Made by a program: the position numbers and the translations under genes
Shown here: positions 36,586 to 46,001 of the stretch, piece after piece
Position numbering within the stretch: position 1 is the first letter of the stretch
How the letters are laid out: every line of letters starts with the position of its first letter
Assembly: GCF_029910655.1 (NCBI RefSeq)
Contig: NZ_CP123897.1
Location: 1,922,001 to 1,986,000, forward strand
From: Methylomonas sp. UP202
GTDB taxonomy: Bacteria > Pseudomonadota > Gammaproteobacteria > Methylococcales > Methylomonadaceae
Direction of reading: 5' to 3'
DNA: 64,000 nt
The notes under the pieces: generated by a model
What the model was told of the DNA's origin: nothing
Database searches by the model: none
What the model saw: the letters and a program-made list of their open reading frames with translations, nothing else

Positions 36586-38436
36586 ATGCGGATACACGCT
36601 TTACCTCCTCAACTGATCAACCAGATCGCCGCCGGCGAGGTCGTCGAGCGTCCGGCGTCGGTGGTTAAGGAATTGGTCGAGAACTGCTTCGACGCTGGCG
36701 CCAACCAAGTCACGATAGACATCGAGCAGGGCGGTATCCGCCAAATTCGGATTCGCGACAACGGCTGCGGCATCGTCAAGGACGATCTGGCGCTGGCGTT
36801 ATCTCGCCACGCCACCAGCAAAATCGCATCCTTGGACGATCTGGAGCAGGTCGGGACCATGGGGTTTCGCGGCGAGGCCTTGCCCAGCATCAGTTCGGTG
36901 GCGCGGTTGACCTTGATTTCCCGCACCCCGGAGGCCGAATGCGCCTGGCAGGTCAGTGCGGACGGCACCGAAAAAAACTTCGATCCGCAACCCGATCCGC
37001 ATCCAGCCGGGACCACCGTGGATGTCCGCGATTTGTTCTACAACACCCCGGCCCGCCGCAAATTTCTAAAAGCCGAGAAAACCGAGTTTGCTCATATCGA
37101 AAGCCTGATCCAAAAACTCGCCTTGGCCCGTTTCGATGTCGGTTTCGTGTTGAACCACAATCAGCGCGAGATTCTGCATCTGAAGCCGGCCATCAGCCTG
37201 ACCGAGCAGGAAAAACGCATCGCCGCGATCTGCGGCTCGGCGTTTATCGAGCAGTCGGTGAAGATCGATTACGCCGCCTCCGGTCTGCAGTTACACGGAT
37301 GGGTAGGCTTGCCGACTTTTTCGCGCGGTCAGCAGGATCAGCAGTTTTTTTACGTCAACGGCCGCTTGATCAAGGACAGGCTGGTCGCGCACGCGGTCAA
37401 GCAAGCCTATCAGGACGTCCTGTATCACGGTCGCCACCCGGTGTTCGTGTTGTATTTGACGCTGGACCCGGCACTGGTCGATGTGAATGCGCATCCGACC
37501 AAACTGGAGGTGAGGTTTCGTGAGGGCCGGACGGTACACGATTTTTTGTTCCAGGCTTTGCATCGCAGTCTGGCGGCTCAGCGACCCGGTAGCGAGGGGG
37601 GCATCGCGATAGACCATCAAAGCTTGCCTGATGCCCAAGTGCAAGTTCCGAATCCGGCTGCCGCGCCAGCGCCGTTGCAAGCCTCTTTACCGTTGGACTT
37701 GTCCGAGCCGCCGGCGCGGACCGGACAGCCGGAGCCAAGCGCTTACCGGCCAACGGCGCGGCCGGCGGTTAACGTGCCGGAGCAAATCCTGGCCTACGCC
37801 AAACTCTATCCGACCGACGATACGCCGCCCGCCGCCGCGCCGGCCTCGGCGATGCCGCCGCTGGGTTTCGCGGTGGCGCATATCCACAATATCTACATTC
37901 TGGCCGAAACGGCCGACGGCATAATTCTGGTCGATGCGCATGCCGCCCACGAGCGAGTGACTTACGAGCGCTTGAAGCAGCATTACCATCAGTCCGCCAT
38001 CGTCTCCCAGCCTTTGTTGCTGCCGATCAAATTGCAGGTGACGGCCGCCGAGGCCGATCTTGCCGAACGCGAGCATGCGTTTTTTCACGACTTGGGTTTC
38101 GAATTGACCCGCTCCGGACCGGAAACCGTGGTGCTGCGCGCGACGCCGGCCCTGCTGGCGAAGAGCGATGTCGATCGGCTGGTGCGCGATTTGTTGGCCG
38201 ATTTGCTCAACGACGGCTTCAGTCGACAAGTCGAGGAGAAAATCAATGCGGTATTGGCGACGATGGCTTGCCACGGTTCGGTCAGAGCCCGCCGCAAGCT
38301 CAGCATCGACGAAATGAATGCCTTGCTGCGCGACATGGAGCAAACCGAGCGTATTGGTCAATGCAATCACGGCAGACCGACTTGGGTACGCTTGAGCCAC
38401 CAGGATCTGGACCGCTTTTTCATGCGCGGTCAATGA
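36586..38436 (+). CDS. mutL: DNA mismatch repair protein MutL
   Basis: A 616-residue mismatch repair ATPase. The GHKL domain has INQIAAGEVVERPASVVKEL, then NCFDAGA, DNGCGI and TMGFRGEALPSI. A proline- and alanine-rich linker (about 345-430) leads to the C-terminal dimerisation domain, which ends CNHGRPTWVRLSHQDLDRFF. It lacks the DQHAxxER endonuclease motif and has DAHAAHERVTYE instead, as in MutL proteins that work with MutH. It overlaps miaA, as in many gammaproteobacteria. Confidence 0.97.
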   Translation: MRIHALPPQLINQIAAGEVVERPASVVKELVENCFDAGANQVTIDIEQGGIRQIRIRDNGCGIVKDDLALALSRHATSKIASLDDLEQVGTMGFRGEALPSISSVARLTLISRTPEAECAWQVSADGTEKNFDPQPDPHPAGTTVDVRDLFYNTPARRKFLKAEKTEFAHIESLIQKLALARFDVGFVLNHNQREILHLKPAISLTEQEKRIAAICGSAFIEQSVKIDYAASGLQLHGWVGLPTFSRGQQDQQFFYVNGRLIKDRLVAHAVKQAYQDVLYHGRHPVFVLYLTLDPALVDVNAHPTKLEVRFREGRTVHDFLFQALHRSLAAQRPGSEGGIAIDHQSLPDAQVQVPNPAAAPAPLQASLPLDLSEPPARTGQPEPSAYRPTARPAVNVPEQILAYAKLYPTDDTPPAAAPASAMPPLGFAVAHIHNIYILAETADGIILVDAHAAHERVTYERLKQHYHQSAIVSQPLLLPIKLQVTAAEADLAEREHAFFHDLGFELTRSGPETVVLRATPALLAKSDVDRLVRDLLADLLNDGFSRQVEEKINAVLATMACHGSVRARRKLSIDEMNALLRDMEQTERIGQCNHGRPTWVRLSHQDLDRFFMRGQ

Positions 38437-39371
38437 TGGAGCAGCCGAGCAAAGCCAAGGTGGTCTTGTTGATGGGGCCGACCGCATCCGGCAAGTCGGC
38501 GTTGGCGGTGGCCATGGCGCAAGCGATGAACGGCGAAATCGTCAGCGTCGATTCGGCGCTGGTGTATCGCGACATGGACATAGGCACCGCTAAACCGACG
38601 CCGGCCGAACGCGGCGGAATCCCGCATCATTTGATCGACATCCTCGATCCGCGCGATAGCTTTTCGACCGGCCAATTCCGCGATCGAGCCCTGGCCGCGA
38701 TCGACGACATCCTGCAACGCGGCCGGTTGCCGATTCTGGTCGGCGGCACGATGCTGTATTTCAGCGCGTTAACCCAAGGTTTGGCTCGATTGCCGGCCGC
38801 CGATGCCGACCTGCGGCGCCGGCTGGACAGCGAGTTGGCTGAATTCGGCAAGGCGGCGATGCACGCCCGCCTAGCGCAAATCGATCCGCAAGCGGCGGCG
38901 CGCATCCACGCCAACGATCCGCAACGGGTACAGCGGGCGCTGGAGGTTTACCAACTCAGCGGCCGGCCGCTGAGCAGTTTTTTCGGTGCGGCCGGCGAGG
39001 TCGAAACGCCTTACCGCTATGTCAAATTCATCGTGGCTCCGGAACACCGAGCTACCTTGCACGACAAGATCGCACGGCGTTTCGACGCAATGCTGGCCGG
39101 CGGGTTTATCGACGAAGTACGGGCGTTGCGCGCGCGCGGCGACCTGGATACGGCGATGCCGTCGGTGCGTTGTGTCGGCTATCGCCAGGCCTGGAGCTAT
39201 CTGGACGGCGAATACGACTTCGCGACCTTTCGGGAGAAAGCCATCGTTGCCACCCGTCAACTTGCCAAGCGCCAATTCACTTGGCTGCGTAAGGAACAGG
39301 AGGCACTGCATTTGCTGAGCGAGGCACCGGATTTATTGGCGCAAGCGCTGGCGGCGGTTGAACATGACTAA
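38433..39371 (+). CDS. miaA: tRNA dimethylallyltransferase MiaA
   Basis: A 312-residue enzyme that prenylates A37 of tRNAs reading UNN codons. It has the P-loop GPTASGKSALAVAMA, the DSALVYRDMDIGTAKP motif, HHLIDILDPRDSFS and LVGGTMLYF. Its start overlaps the mutL stop (ATGATG; either Met may be used). The mutL-miaA order is conserved in gammaproteobacteria. It overlaps the following gene by eight bases. Confidence 0.97.
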   Translation: MMEQPSKAKVVLLMGPTASGKSALAVAMAQAMNGEIVSVDSALVYRDMDIGTAKPTPAERGGIPHHLIDILDPRDSFSTGQFRDRALAAIDDILQRGRLPILVGGTMLYFSALTQGLARLPAADADLRRRLDSELAEFGKAAMHARLAQIDPQAAARIHANDPQRVQRALEVYQLSGRPLSSFFGAAGEVETPYRYVKFIVAPEHRATLHDKIARRFDAMLAGGFIDEVRALRARGDLDTAMPSVRCVGYRQAWSYLDGEYDFATFREKAIVATRQLAKRQFTWLRKEQEALHLLSEAPDLLAQALAAVEHD

Positions 39372-39960
39372 AGTCGATCAGCGCCGGCAAGCGTATCGAG
39401 CCAGAGCGGCGCAAAGCGAGCCGGCTTTGCATAGCGCGGCAATCCAATGTCGCTTAATGAATCAGATCTGGTTTCAGACCGCCGTTACGGTGCTGTGGTA
39501 TGTCGGTTGTCGTTCCGAAGTCCAGACCCATACGGCGATTAACGACACCTTGGCGCTGGAAAAGTCGGTGGTCGTGCCTTATTGCACCGAGGACGCCGGC
39601 GGCGCGCGCTGCTTGGGTTTGTGGCGCTTAAACGATTTAACCGAGTTGCGGCCCGGTACCTGGCGGATTCCGGAACCGCCGGTAGAAAGACGCTACCAAC
39701 CCGAGCGGCAAGTGGCGGTCACCGATCTGGATTTGGTACTGGTGCCAGGCGTGGCTTTCGATAAGCGCGGCGGGCGTTTGGGCAACGGCGCCGGGTACTA
39801 CGATCGCTTGTTGAGTCAGGTTCGAGCCGATTGTTTATTGGTCGGCATTTGCTACGAGTCTCAATTGGTATCCGACGTCGTGACCGAGCCGCACGATGTG
39901 TTTATGGATTATGTGATAACCGAAGCCGCGCTTTACCGTGGCAGGGGGAGAGAGGGGTGA
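39364..39960 (+). CDS. 5-formyltetrahydrofolate cyclo-ligase
   Basis: A 198-residue enzyme of the MTHFS family that converts 5-formyl-THF to methenyl-THF using ATP. Motifs seen are WYVGCRSEVQTH near the N-terminus, LVLVPGVAFDKRGGRLGNG and AGYYDRLL in the second half, and a C-terminal DVFMDYVITE. The ATG at 39364 lies inside the end of miaA. It is two bases before the nspC start. Folate recycling is the likely role; it is otherwise unrelated to its neighbours. Confidence 0.92.
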   Translation: MTKVDQRRQAYRARAAQSEPALHSAAIQCRLMNQIWFQTAVTVLWYVGCRSEVQTHTAINDTLALEKSVVVPYCTEDAGGARCLGLWRLNDLTELRPGTWRIPEPPVERRYQPERQVAVTDLDLVLVPGVAFDKRGGRLGNGAGYYDRLLSQVRADCLLVGICYESQLVSDVVTEPHDVFMDYVITEAALYRGRGREG

Positions 39961-39962
39961 CG

Positions 39963-41117
39963 ATGTTTAGAGCGTGTTTGGAGAGCGTCGAGACGACGCC
40001 GGCTTTTGTGTTGGACATGGACAAAGTCGCCGAAAATTTGCGACCGTTGTTGGCCTTGCGGGATATGGCCGGCTGTCACGTGCTGTATTCGATCAAGGCC
40101 TTGCCCTTGGGCTTTTTAATGGAATCGTTGCGCGGGCGAATCGACGGTTTTTCGGTCAGTTCCTTGTTCGAGGCGCGATGGGCTTACGAAATTCTGGGCG
40201 GGTCCGGCACCGTGCATTTGACTTCACCAGGTCTACGCCCGGCCGAAATCGCCGAATTGCGTAAAATTTGCACGCATATCAGCTTCAACTCCTTGAGCCA
40301 GTATCAGCGCCTGGCCGATAACTCCTTGTATGCCTCCAAGGGATTGCGGATCAACCCGAAACTTTCGTTTATCGACGACCCGCGCTTCGACCCGTGTCGG
40401 CCGCATTCCAAGCTGGGCGTGGATGTCGCCGAGTTGAGCGGCGGCTTACCGCCGGGTGTTAAGGGTTTGCACTTTCATAATGTATTCGACAGTGCGGATT
40501 TCACCCCGCTGATGAAAACCCTGGCGGTGATCCAGCCGTTGCTGATGAAGGCGCCAACCTTACACTGGCTGAATCTGGGTGGCGGCTATCGTTACCGCGA
40601 CGCACCCGGCCAGTTGGTTCAGGTCTTGCGACGCTTGCGCGAAAGCTTTGGATTGTCGGTGTTTTTGGAACCGGGCAAGGCCTTGGTCGGCGACGCCGGT
40701 TATTTGGTGACTACAGTGCTGGATCGCTTCGACAGCGACGGCAAAACCGTGCTGATCGTGGATACGTCGATCAACCATCATCCGGAAGTCTTCGAGTACC
40801 AACGCCAACCCCGATTGTTGGATAGCGATGAATACGGCTTGCATTCGGCGATAGTGGCGGGGTCTACCTGTTTGGCCGGTGACGTTTTCGGTACTTACCG
40901 TTTTCGGCGTGCGCCGGAGGTGGGCGAAAAGTTGGTGTTCGCCGAGCTCGGCGCCTACAGTCTGATCAAGGCCAATCGTTTTAACGGCTATAACTTGCCG
41001 GATGTCTATTCATTGTCGGCCGGTAGCCTGCAAATTCGCCAGCAATATGCCTACGATGTCTATCGCGAACAATGGCATTCCGCCAATTGTGAGCCGTCTC
41101 TAAGACCCGCAGATTAA
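39963..41117 (+). CDS. nspC: Carboxynorspermidine decarboxylase
   Basis: A 384-residue PLP-dependent fold-III decarboxylase that forms norspermidine or spermidine from the carboxylated precursor. The PLP lysine lies in HVLYSIKALPLGF. Family motifs are GFSVSSLFEARWAYE, NSLSQYQRLA, LRINPKLSFIDDPRFDPCRP followed by SKLGVD, and LNLGGGYRYRD. GAGAGGGG lies just before ATG 39963. The carboxynorspermidine dehydrogenase partner is not next to it, so the pathway is split in this genome or the enzyme serves another route. Confidence 0.93.
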   Translation: MFRACLESVETTPAFVLDMDKVAENLRPLLALRDMAGCHVLYSIKALPLGFLMESLRGRIDGFSVSSLFEARWAYEILGGSGTVHLTSPGLRPAEIAELRKICTHISFNSLSQYQRLADNSLYASKGLRINPKLSFIDDPRFDPCRPHSKLGVDVAELSGGLPPGVKGLHFHNVFDSADFTPLMKTLAVIQPLLMKAPTLHWLNLGGGYRYRDAPGQLVQVLRRLRESFGLSVFLEPGKALVGDAGYLVTTVLDRFDSDGKTVLIVDTSINHHPEVFEYQRQPRLLDSDEYGLHSAIVAGSTCLAGDVFGTYRFRRAPEVGEKLVFAELGAYSLIKANRFNGYNLPDVYSLSAGSLQIRQQYAYDVYREQWHSANCEPSLRPAD

Positions 41118-41336
41118 TCGGCCGATTTTTCCGTGTATCCCGCTAAACCGGACCGGTTTCACAAATTCGGTTCGGTGAATTCCTACAATAACTTCGTGTT
41201 TCAAATAAAGGGAGTGTCCATCTTAAAAGATGATACTTATTGGTTGGGAGATTTCCGAATATAGCGGAAACTCTCGGATTCAGCAGAGTTGGCTCGGTTG
41301 GTGTGCCTGCTGATGATAATTTAAAAGGTGACCGAA

Positions 41337-43367
41337 ATGAAAGCGACAGAATATAAAAAGATAAGAACACTTGCGACCGCGATTTTGGCCGTGGTGTCCG
41401 CCAATGCAATGGCCAGCCAAGCGCCATTGATTAAAGAATTGCCCCACAACGTTTATCACGTTATTCAAAACAAAACCTTACGGGATGCCGCCGATCAATT
41501 GGCCAACCGTACCGGTATAACCTTTAAAATCAATGCCGATCTCGAGAATGACGCCATTACGCATAAAATTGTTGGCGACGATTGGAATATGGGATTGCAT
41601 CAATTACTCGCCGGCTATAATCACAGCATAATCGCCGAAGGTGGAATTATTAAAACCGTAGTCATTACCGGACGCAACGGTAGTGGTTTAAATAAATCCG
41701 CGGACAATTCACTGGGTGCCGAAATGATCGTAGTCGCACCGGATTATGCGAATAATCTTCCGGAGCGATATAAAAATTTTAAACCAGGCTCGGTCATGAA
41801 TGTTAATTTGCCGATGGATCAATTATCTGAGGTACCGATCGGAAAAACCTTTACGCTGGATTTACCGATAGGCCAATACAACGTAGTTCACGATAATGCC
41901 GTAGAGCATGCGGATGGCAGTTCAACCTGGATAGGTTATTTGGACGACGAAGGTAAAGGTTATCGCGTTTATCTCTCCCAAGGCGATGCCGGTGTAATCG
42001 GCAATGTTTTCACACCGGATGGCGCCTACAATATCGAAACGGTCGACGGTAAAACGGTCGTGGTTGATTTGGATAAATCCGGCTTGCAAACCGCCGGTTT
42101 CGAGGGCGATCAACAGGAAGCCATGGCCGACGAATCGGTGACGATGAACGACGCTGTTGGAAACTCCAGCAATTTGGACGCGCTACGGACTGCGGCCGAA
42201 ACTGCCAGGGCAACGGCGAATGCCTTAACCGCCGAAGCCAACGCGCTGTATCAACAATATCTAGTTGCAAAATCTCAAGCCGACGCCGGAGCGCAAACCG
42301 TCGCTTCGCTAAGCAACGCATTAAATGCCGCCAAAACCGCTTTGGCAAATGCGAAAACCGCGTTGAACAAGGACAAAAAAAATTCGGCTTTAAAAGCGGC
42401 GGTGAATTCGGCGCAAGCCAATGTCAACAACCTGAACGGTCAACTGCGCCAAGCGAATTCAGCTTATAAGTCCACCCAAAGCAATACGACACAATTGAAG
42501 TCGTCTTACGATAAAAAATATGCGCTCGCGGTCGCGGCGGAAACCAAGGCGAAAACCGCCGAAGCCACGTATGCGGCGGCTAGCGTGCAAACGACGGCTA
42601 ACGCTACGGTCAGTACCACGACAAGTTCCAGCAATGCGGTGGTCGATTTGATGGTGCTTTATACCACCGTCAACCAAACCGCAACGTACGCGAAACAACG
42701 GATTGCCTATTTGGTCGACGTATCCAACCAATCTTACAAAGATTCGGGAATTAATATGAGCTTGAGATTGGTACACGCGAGACCAACCACCTATGTGGAG
42801 AGTAATTCCAACTCGCAAGCCCTGTCCGATTTGGCGTACGACAAAGGCGCGTTTGCCGGCACTGCCGCGCTCCGTAACAAGTACGGCGCCGATTTGGTGA
42901 TGCTATTTAGACCGCTCTACGCAAAAACCGCCGGCAGCTGCGGCACCACCTACGTCGGCTTTGCCAACGGCGGCGCGGCGAACGCCAAATTCGGTTTCGG
43001 AACTATTGGCGACGGCTACTCCAAAGACTCGATGACCAATTACTATTGCGGAGCCAATACCTTCACTCATGAAATCGGCCACACCTTAGGCAATGTCCAC
43101 GATCGTACTTACAGCAGTTTCCAAGGTAAATTTTCATATTCCTATGCATGGGGTATCAGCGGCAAATTCGGTACCGTGATGAGCTACTACGGTCCGTCCG
43201 TGATGTTGTTCGCGACGCCAAATTTGAGCACGCAATGCGCCGGCAGCGCTTGCGGTTTCGCGGAAGGCGATACCAATTCGTCCGACCAAACCAGAACGAC
43301 GAATTACACCGCGCCATTGGTCGCCAACTACCGCTCCACCACGACCACCGTACCGGTTATTCAGTAA
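41337..43367 (+). CDS. Secreted metzincin metalloprotease with STN-like and coiled-coil regions
   Basis: A 676-residue secreted protein. A signal peptide ends near ANAMASQA. Residues about 45-110 resemble an STN/secretin N0-like fold (LRDAADQLANRTGITFKINA, then LHQLLAGYNHSI). Residues about 280-420 are an Ala-rich coiled coil with repeated AKTALANAKTAL-type sequence. The C-terminal half is a reprolysin-like protease with the zinc motif HEIGHTLGNVHD (first His near 578) and a Met-turn GTVMSYYG near 614. The coiled coil and N-terminal domain are unusual for this protease class. AAGGTGA lies before ATG 41337. A clear terminator follows, so the gene is a single unit. The target is unknown. Confidence 0.85.
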   Translation: MKATEYKKIRTLATAILAVVSANAMASQAPLIKELPHNVYHVIQNKTLRDAADQLANRTGITFKINADLENDAITHKIVGDDWNMGLHQLLAGYNHSIIAEGGIIKTVVITGRNGSGLNKSADNSLGAEMIVVAPDYANNLPERYKNFKPGSVMNVNLPMDQLSEVPIGKTFTLDLPIGQYNVVHDNAVEHADGSSTWIGYLDDEGKGYRVYLSQGDAGVIGNVFTPDGAYNIETVDGKTVVVDLDKSGLQTAGFEGDQQEAMADESVTMNDAVGNSSNLDALRTAAETARATANALTAEANALYQQYLVAKSQADAGAQTVASLSNALNAAKTALANAKTALNKDKKNSALKAAVNSAQANVNNLNGQLRQANSAYKSTQSNTTQLKSSYDKKYALAVAAETKAKTAEATYAAASVQTTANATVSTTTSSSNAVVDLMVLYTTVNQTATYAKQRIAYLVDVSNQSYKDSGINMSLRLVHARPTTYVESNSNSQALSDLAYDKGAFAGTAALRNKYGADLVMLFRPLYAKTAGSCGTTYVGFANGGAANAKFGFGTIGDGYSKDSMTNYYCGANTFTHEIGHTLGNVHDRTYSSFQGKFSYSYAWGISGKFGTVMSYYGPSVMLFATPNLSTQCAGSACGFAEGDTNSSDQTRTTNYTAPLVANYRSTTTTVPVIQ

Positions 43368-43386
43368 CGGACCGGCTTAGGTCCAG

Positions 43387-43423
43387 GCCCCGTCGGGGAC
43401 ACTCGACGGGGCTTTTTGTTTTT
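43387..43423 (+). terminator. Intrinsic terminator of the metalloprotease gene
   Basis: GCCCCGTCG (43387-43395) pairs with CGACGGGGC (43404-43412), forming a nine-base-pair GC-rich stem with an eight-base loop. It is followed by TTTTTGTTTTT. It begins 19 bases after the stop codon. Confidence 0.92.
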
Positions 43424-43471
43424 CGGCTCGAGTTGAATATCGTCACGTCGGCTAATTATCGCTACGAGGGG

Positions 43472-44281
43472 TTAGTGGTCAGCCAACGCTAAGCGGTTGG
43501 CGAGAAGGACTAATTGGTCATCGTCGATTTCGATGTCGAATTGCTCGTTTAGCAAGGCCTGTAAGTGCGAGGCGCCGTCCACCGCAGTACTGATTTGCTC
43601 GCCGCCGATGAATTGGGAAAACCGGGTATTGAACAACTGCACCCAACCTGCACAGGTATTGCGGCAAACCAACAGATTTTGCGACAGTAGCGATTGGTCC
43701 CAAGTCGTACATACCAGATTGGCCGCTTCCAGGTCGCAACGTTGGACTCTGGACAGATCGAAACTGTACAACGCAAACCAGCCGTCGTCTTGTAGTCGCT
43801 CCAGCACGGTTTCTCCGGAATCCGCTTCCCGGCGCAAGCGGAAGCGGTTATGGTCCTGTATTTGTTCCTGTTCGGTGTTCAACCGCAGCGGCCGATAGTG
43901 GCTGGGACCGCCGAAGCCGACATCCACCAACCAGGGTTCGCCTTCGGCTTCGACGATAAACGCCAGATGTAGACGCGGTCCGCCTTCGCTACGACCCATC
44001 CGCACCCGCGCCAGGATGGGGCGATAGGCGAATCTCAGTTCATCCAGCGCGTGCCCGAACAGACTGTTCAATTCGAAGCAATAACCGCCGCGCCGTTTGG
44101 CGATAATTTTGTCCATCAATGCAACGGTTTCTAAATCCGGGAGTAGGCCCAACAGCGGATTGATGTTTTCGAACGGAATCGCACTGAGCTGCGCCTGTTG
44201 TAGTTCGCTCAGGCCGGCGAGGGTGGTTTCCGGTTTAGCGATGCCGATGCGGTTAAGGTAAGCGTTGAAGTCAAAACTCAT
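43472..44281 (-). CDS. Arylamine N-acetyltransferase
   Basis: A 269-residue NAT-family enzyme that transfers acetyl groups from acetyl-CoA to aromatic amines or hydrazines. The catalytic triad is visible: Cys in RRGGYCFELN (near 71), His in PRLHLAFIV (near 109) and Asp in WLVDVGFGG (near 124). The N-terminal IPFENINPLL is typical. The start at 44281 is chosen where family similarity begins. The physiological substrate is unknown. It is convergent with the metalloprotease gene. Confidence 0.93.
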   Translation of the reverse strand: MSFDFNAYLNRIGIAKPETTLAGLSELQQAQLSAIPFENINPLLGLLPDLETVALMDKIIAKRRGGYCFELNSLFGHALDELRFAYRPILARVRMGRSEGGPRLHLAFIVEAEGEPWLVDVGFGGPSHYRPLRLNTEQEQIQDHNRFRLRREADSGETVLERLQDDGWFALYSFDLSRVQRCDLEAANLVCTTWDQSLLSQNLLVCRNTCAGWVQLFNTRFSQFIGGEQISTAVDGASHLQALLNEQFDIEIDDDQLVLLANRLALADH

Positions 44282-44388
44282 GGTCGTTGGTTTTATCGCG
44301 GTTAGTCGAGATGAATAGGTTGGCTTGCAAGCAATATGGCGTGGCAAGTGTGCTGTGTTTTACGCAGCAATCGTTAAAACAACGTGCT

Positions 44389-44871
44389 TCAAATCTGTAG
44401 TGCGATGATTTCGGCCTTTACCACCGAAGCGTCGACAATCAATTCGGCGACGGCGATCGGCAACTTAAACCGACGTGGACCGGCGCTGCCGGGGTTTACA
44501 TACAACACACCGTTCCATTCCGAAATCGACGGCTGGTGCGAATGGCCGGAAATGACGACGCGAATTCCGGCTGCCGCGGGATCGAAGTCAAGTTCGGCCA
44601 GGTCGTGAATCAGGTAGATTCCGATTTGCCCCGCCTCGACGCGCGCGCAGACTGGCAATTCGTCGGCCCAGACACCTTTATCGTTATTGCCGCGTACCGC
44701 CGTTACCGGTGCCAACGCGTTCAGCGCATGCAACACCTCCGGCCTGCCGACGTCACCTGCATGCAAAATTCGCTCGCAGCCGCGAAGCGCGGTCAGCGCT
44801 TGCGGTCGCAGCAAGCCGTGGGTGTCGGAGATGATGCCAAGGCGGGTAGGGCGCGCGGGTACGTTAGTCAT
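44389..44871 (-). CDS. YfcE-like metallophosphoesterase
   Basis: A 160-residue calcineurin-like phosphoesterase. Metal-binding motifs in order: ISDTHGLLRPQAL, HAGDVG, AVRGNND, LIHD and SGHSHQP. The size and motifs match the YfcE/MJ0936 group, which hydrolyses phosphodiesters in vitro. The natural substrate is unknown. It is upstream of, and on the same strand as, the NAT gene, with about 100 bases between them. Confidence 0.9.
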   Translation of the reverse strand: MTNVPARPTRLGIISDTHGLLRPQALTALRGCERILHAGDVGRPEVLHALNALAPVTAVRGNNDKGVWADELPVCARVEAGQIGIYLIHDLAELDFDPAAAGIRVVISGHSHQPSISEWNGVLYVNPGSAGPRRFKLPIAVAELIVDASVVKAEIIALQI

Positions 44872-45095
44872 GGTTCATTATGGCGCCGTTCGGCACCACG
44901 CGGAAATAATTGGACTGAATTGCGCCGATAAGCCACCATGACCATTCCTGAATCGATTTGAGACCAGCCCAGCCCAGTTTAGCCTTGATGGAGCGCCGGC
45001 GGAATCGGGGGTAACGACCATCCAATCATTAAACGCGTATCGGCAAATGGGAGGGTGTTGGCCCTCGAATCCTCGATTGCATCGAAGCTACTTGC

Positions 45096-45896
45096 TTAAT
45101 CAATTTGTGATAGTCCTATATCACGCTTGTATAACCCACTACCCATCATGTTAACCAATTCTGGAATATCGAAAATTTCCTGAAAAGGAGCCATAAATAT
45201 TGAATTTGAACCCACTAGAACGCCAACTTTATTCTTTATTTTTGATGGGAGTTTAGATAAAAATATCTCTACTAAGAAACCGAAACAAATAAAGCAAACC
45301 GAAACAAACTTTCCTTCATAATCGCGTGCAAATGGTGCAGTAACGATGCTGCGAAGTGATTCACTTGTAAATCCATCAGGAGTTGAATCACGAAGTCTAT
45401 AAATTGCTACGGTGTACTTAGAGCCACTAATTTTTTGATCAAATTTTAGTGCCAGATGAAGTTCATTTTCCCAATGAGTTGGAAGGTCTATATTGCTATA
45501 GCTTGCATGAGATGATACGGAAATTCTCCATAGTATCGATAAAAAAAATGCACGGAATCTTTGTCTGTCAATTCCTCTGAAAGTGACACCATAATCACTA
45601 CGCAATACAGTCCCAATCTGCCCTTTTAAAACAGCGATGCCGTATGCGTCAAGTTTTCTGTTTAATTTATCTTCACAGGTCGCACATAACAGTTCAACGC
45701 CCCAAGTATCTGATGAAAACTGAATCGGTGTTGTTTGGTCGTCAACTATTGCAACAACCTTACCGGAGCCTTCTCTTAAGGCAGAGACAAACGCTGAGTT
45801 AGGAAGTGCATGTGAAATAGAAAGCCCACGTTGTTCTCCACAAAGCCTACAGGGTCGAATTGTGGCGTTCACACCGTATTGGCTCTCGATCAACAT
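45096..45896 (-). CDS. AT-rich orphan protein with HNH-like zinc-finger pattern
   Basis: A 266-residue protein. The N-terminus has CRLC (Cys16, Cys19) followed by LSISHALPNSAF, then LLCATCEDKLN near residue 70. This C-x2-C, SH(A/I)xP, C-x2-C layout is seen in HNH-type nuclease-like proteins, though the catalytic Asn/His set is not obvious. A hydrophobic stretch near 200-215 (FVSVCFICFGFLVEIFL) may be buried or membrane-bound. The gene is clearly richer in A and T than its neighbours, which points to recent acquisition. A defence-related role is possible but not shown. It has no operon partner. Confidence 0.65.
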   Translation of the reverse strand: MLIESQYGVNATIRPCRLCGEQRGLSISHALPNSAFVSALREGSGKVVAIVDDQTTPIQFSSDTWGVELLCATCEDKLNRKLDAYGIAVLKGQIGTVLRSDYGVTFRGIDRQRFRAFFLSILWRISVSSHASYSNIDLPTHWENELHLALKFDQKISGSKYTVAIYRLRDSTPDGFTSESLRSIVTAPFARDYEGKFVSVCFICFGFLVEIFLSKLPSKIKNKVGVLVGSNSIFMAPFQEIFDIPELVNMMGSGLYKRDIGLSQID

Positions 45897-45961
45897 AATT
45901 GATGTACATTATTAATAGAGCAATATTTCATTTGCTTTGCAATGATCTCCATTGATATAGC

Positions 45962-45987
45962 AAAAAGGCCGGTTCCCCGGCCTTTTC
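45962..45987 (-). terminator. Intrinsic terminator of htpG
   Basis: AAAAGGCCGG (45963-45972) pairs with CCGGCCTTTT (45977-45986) across a four-base loop. On the minus strand a T tract follows the stem, 15 bases after the htpG stop codon. The symmetry means it could also act on the plus strand. Confidence 0.9.
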
Positions 45988-46001
45988 CAAATCAGAACAG
46001 C

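Noticed and set aside
36261-36587. A 108-residue open frame on the minus strand
   Set aside because: It overlaps the 68-codon frame in another phase, has no recognisable protein sequence and no good ribosome-binding site.
41118-41160. Terminator after nspC (AATCGGCCGATTTTT)
   Set aside because: The palindrome has almost no loop and a short stem; not convincing as an intrinsic terminator.
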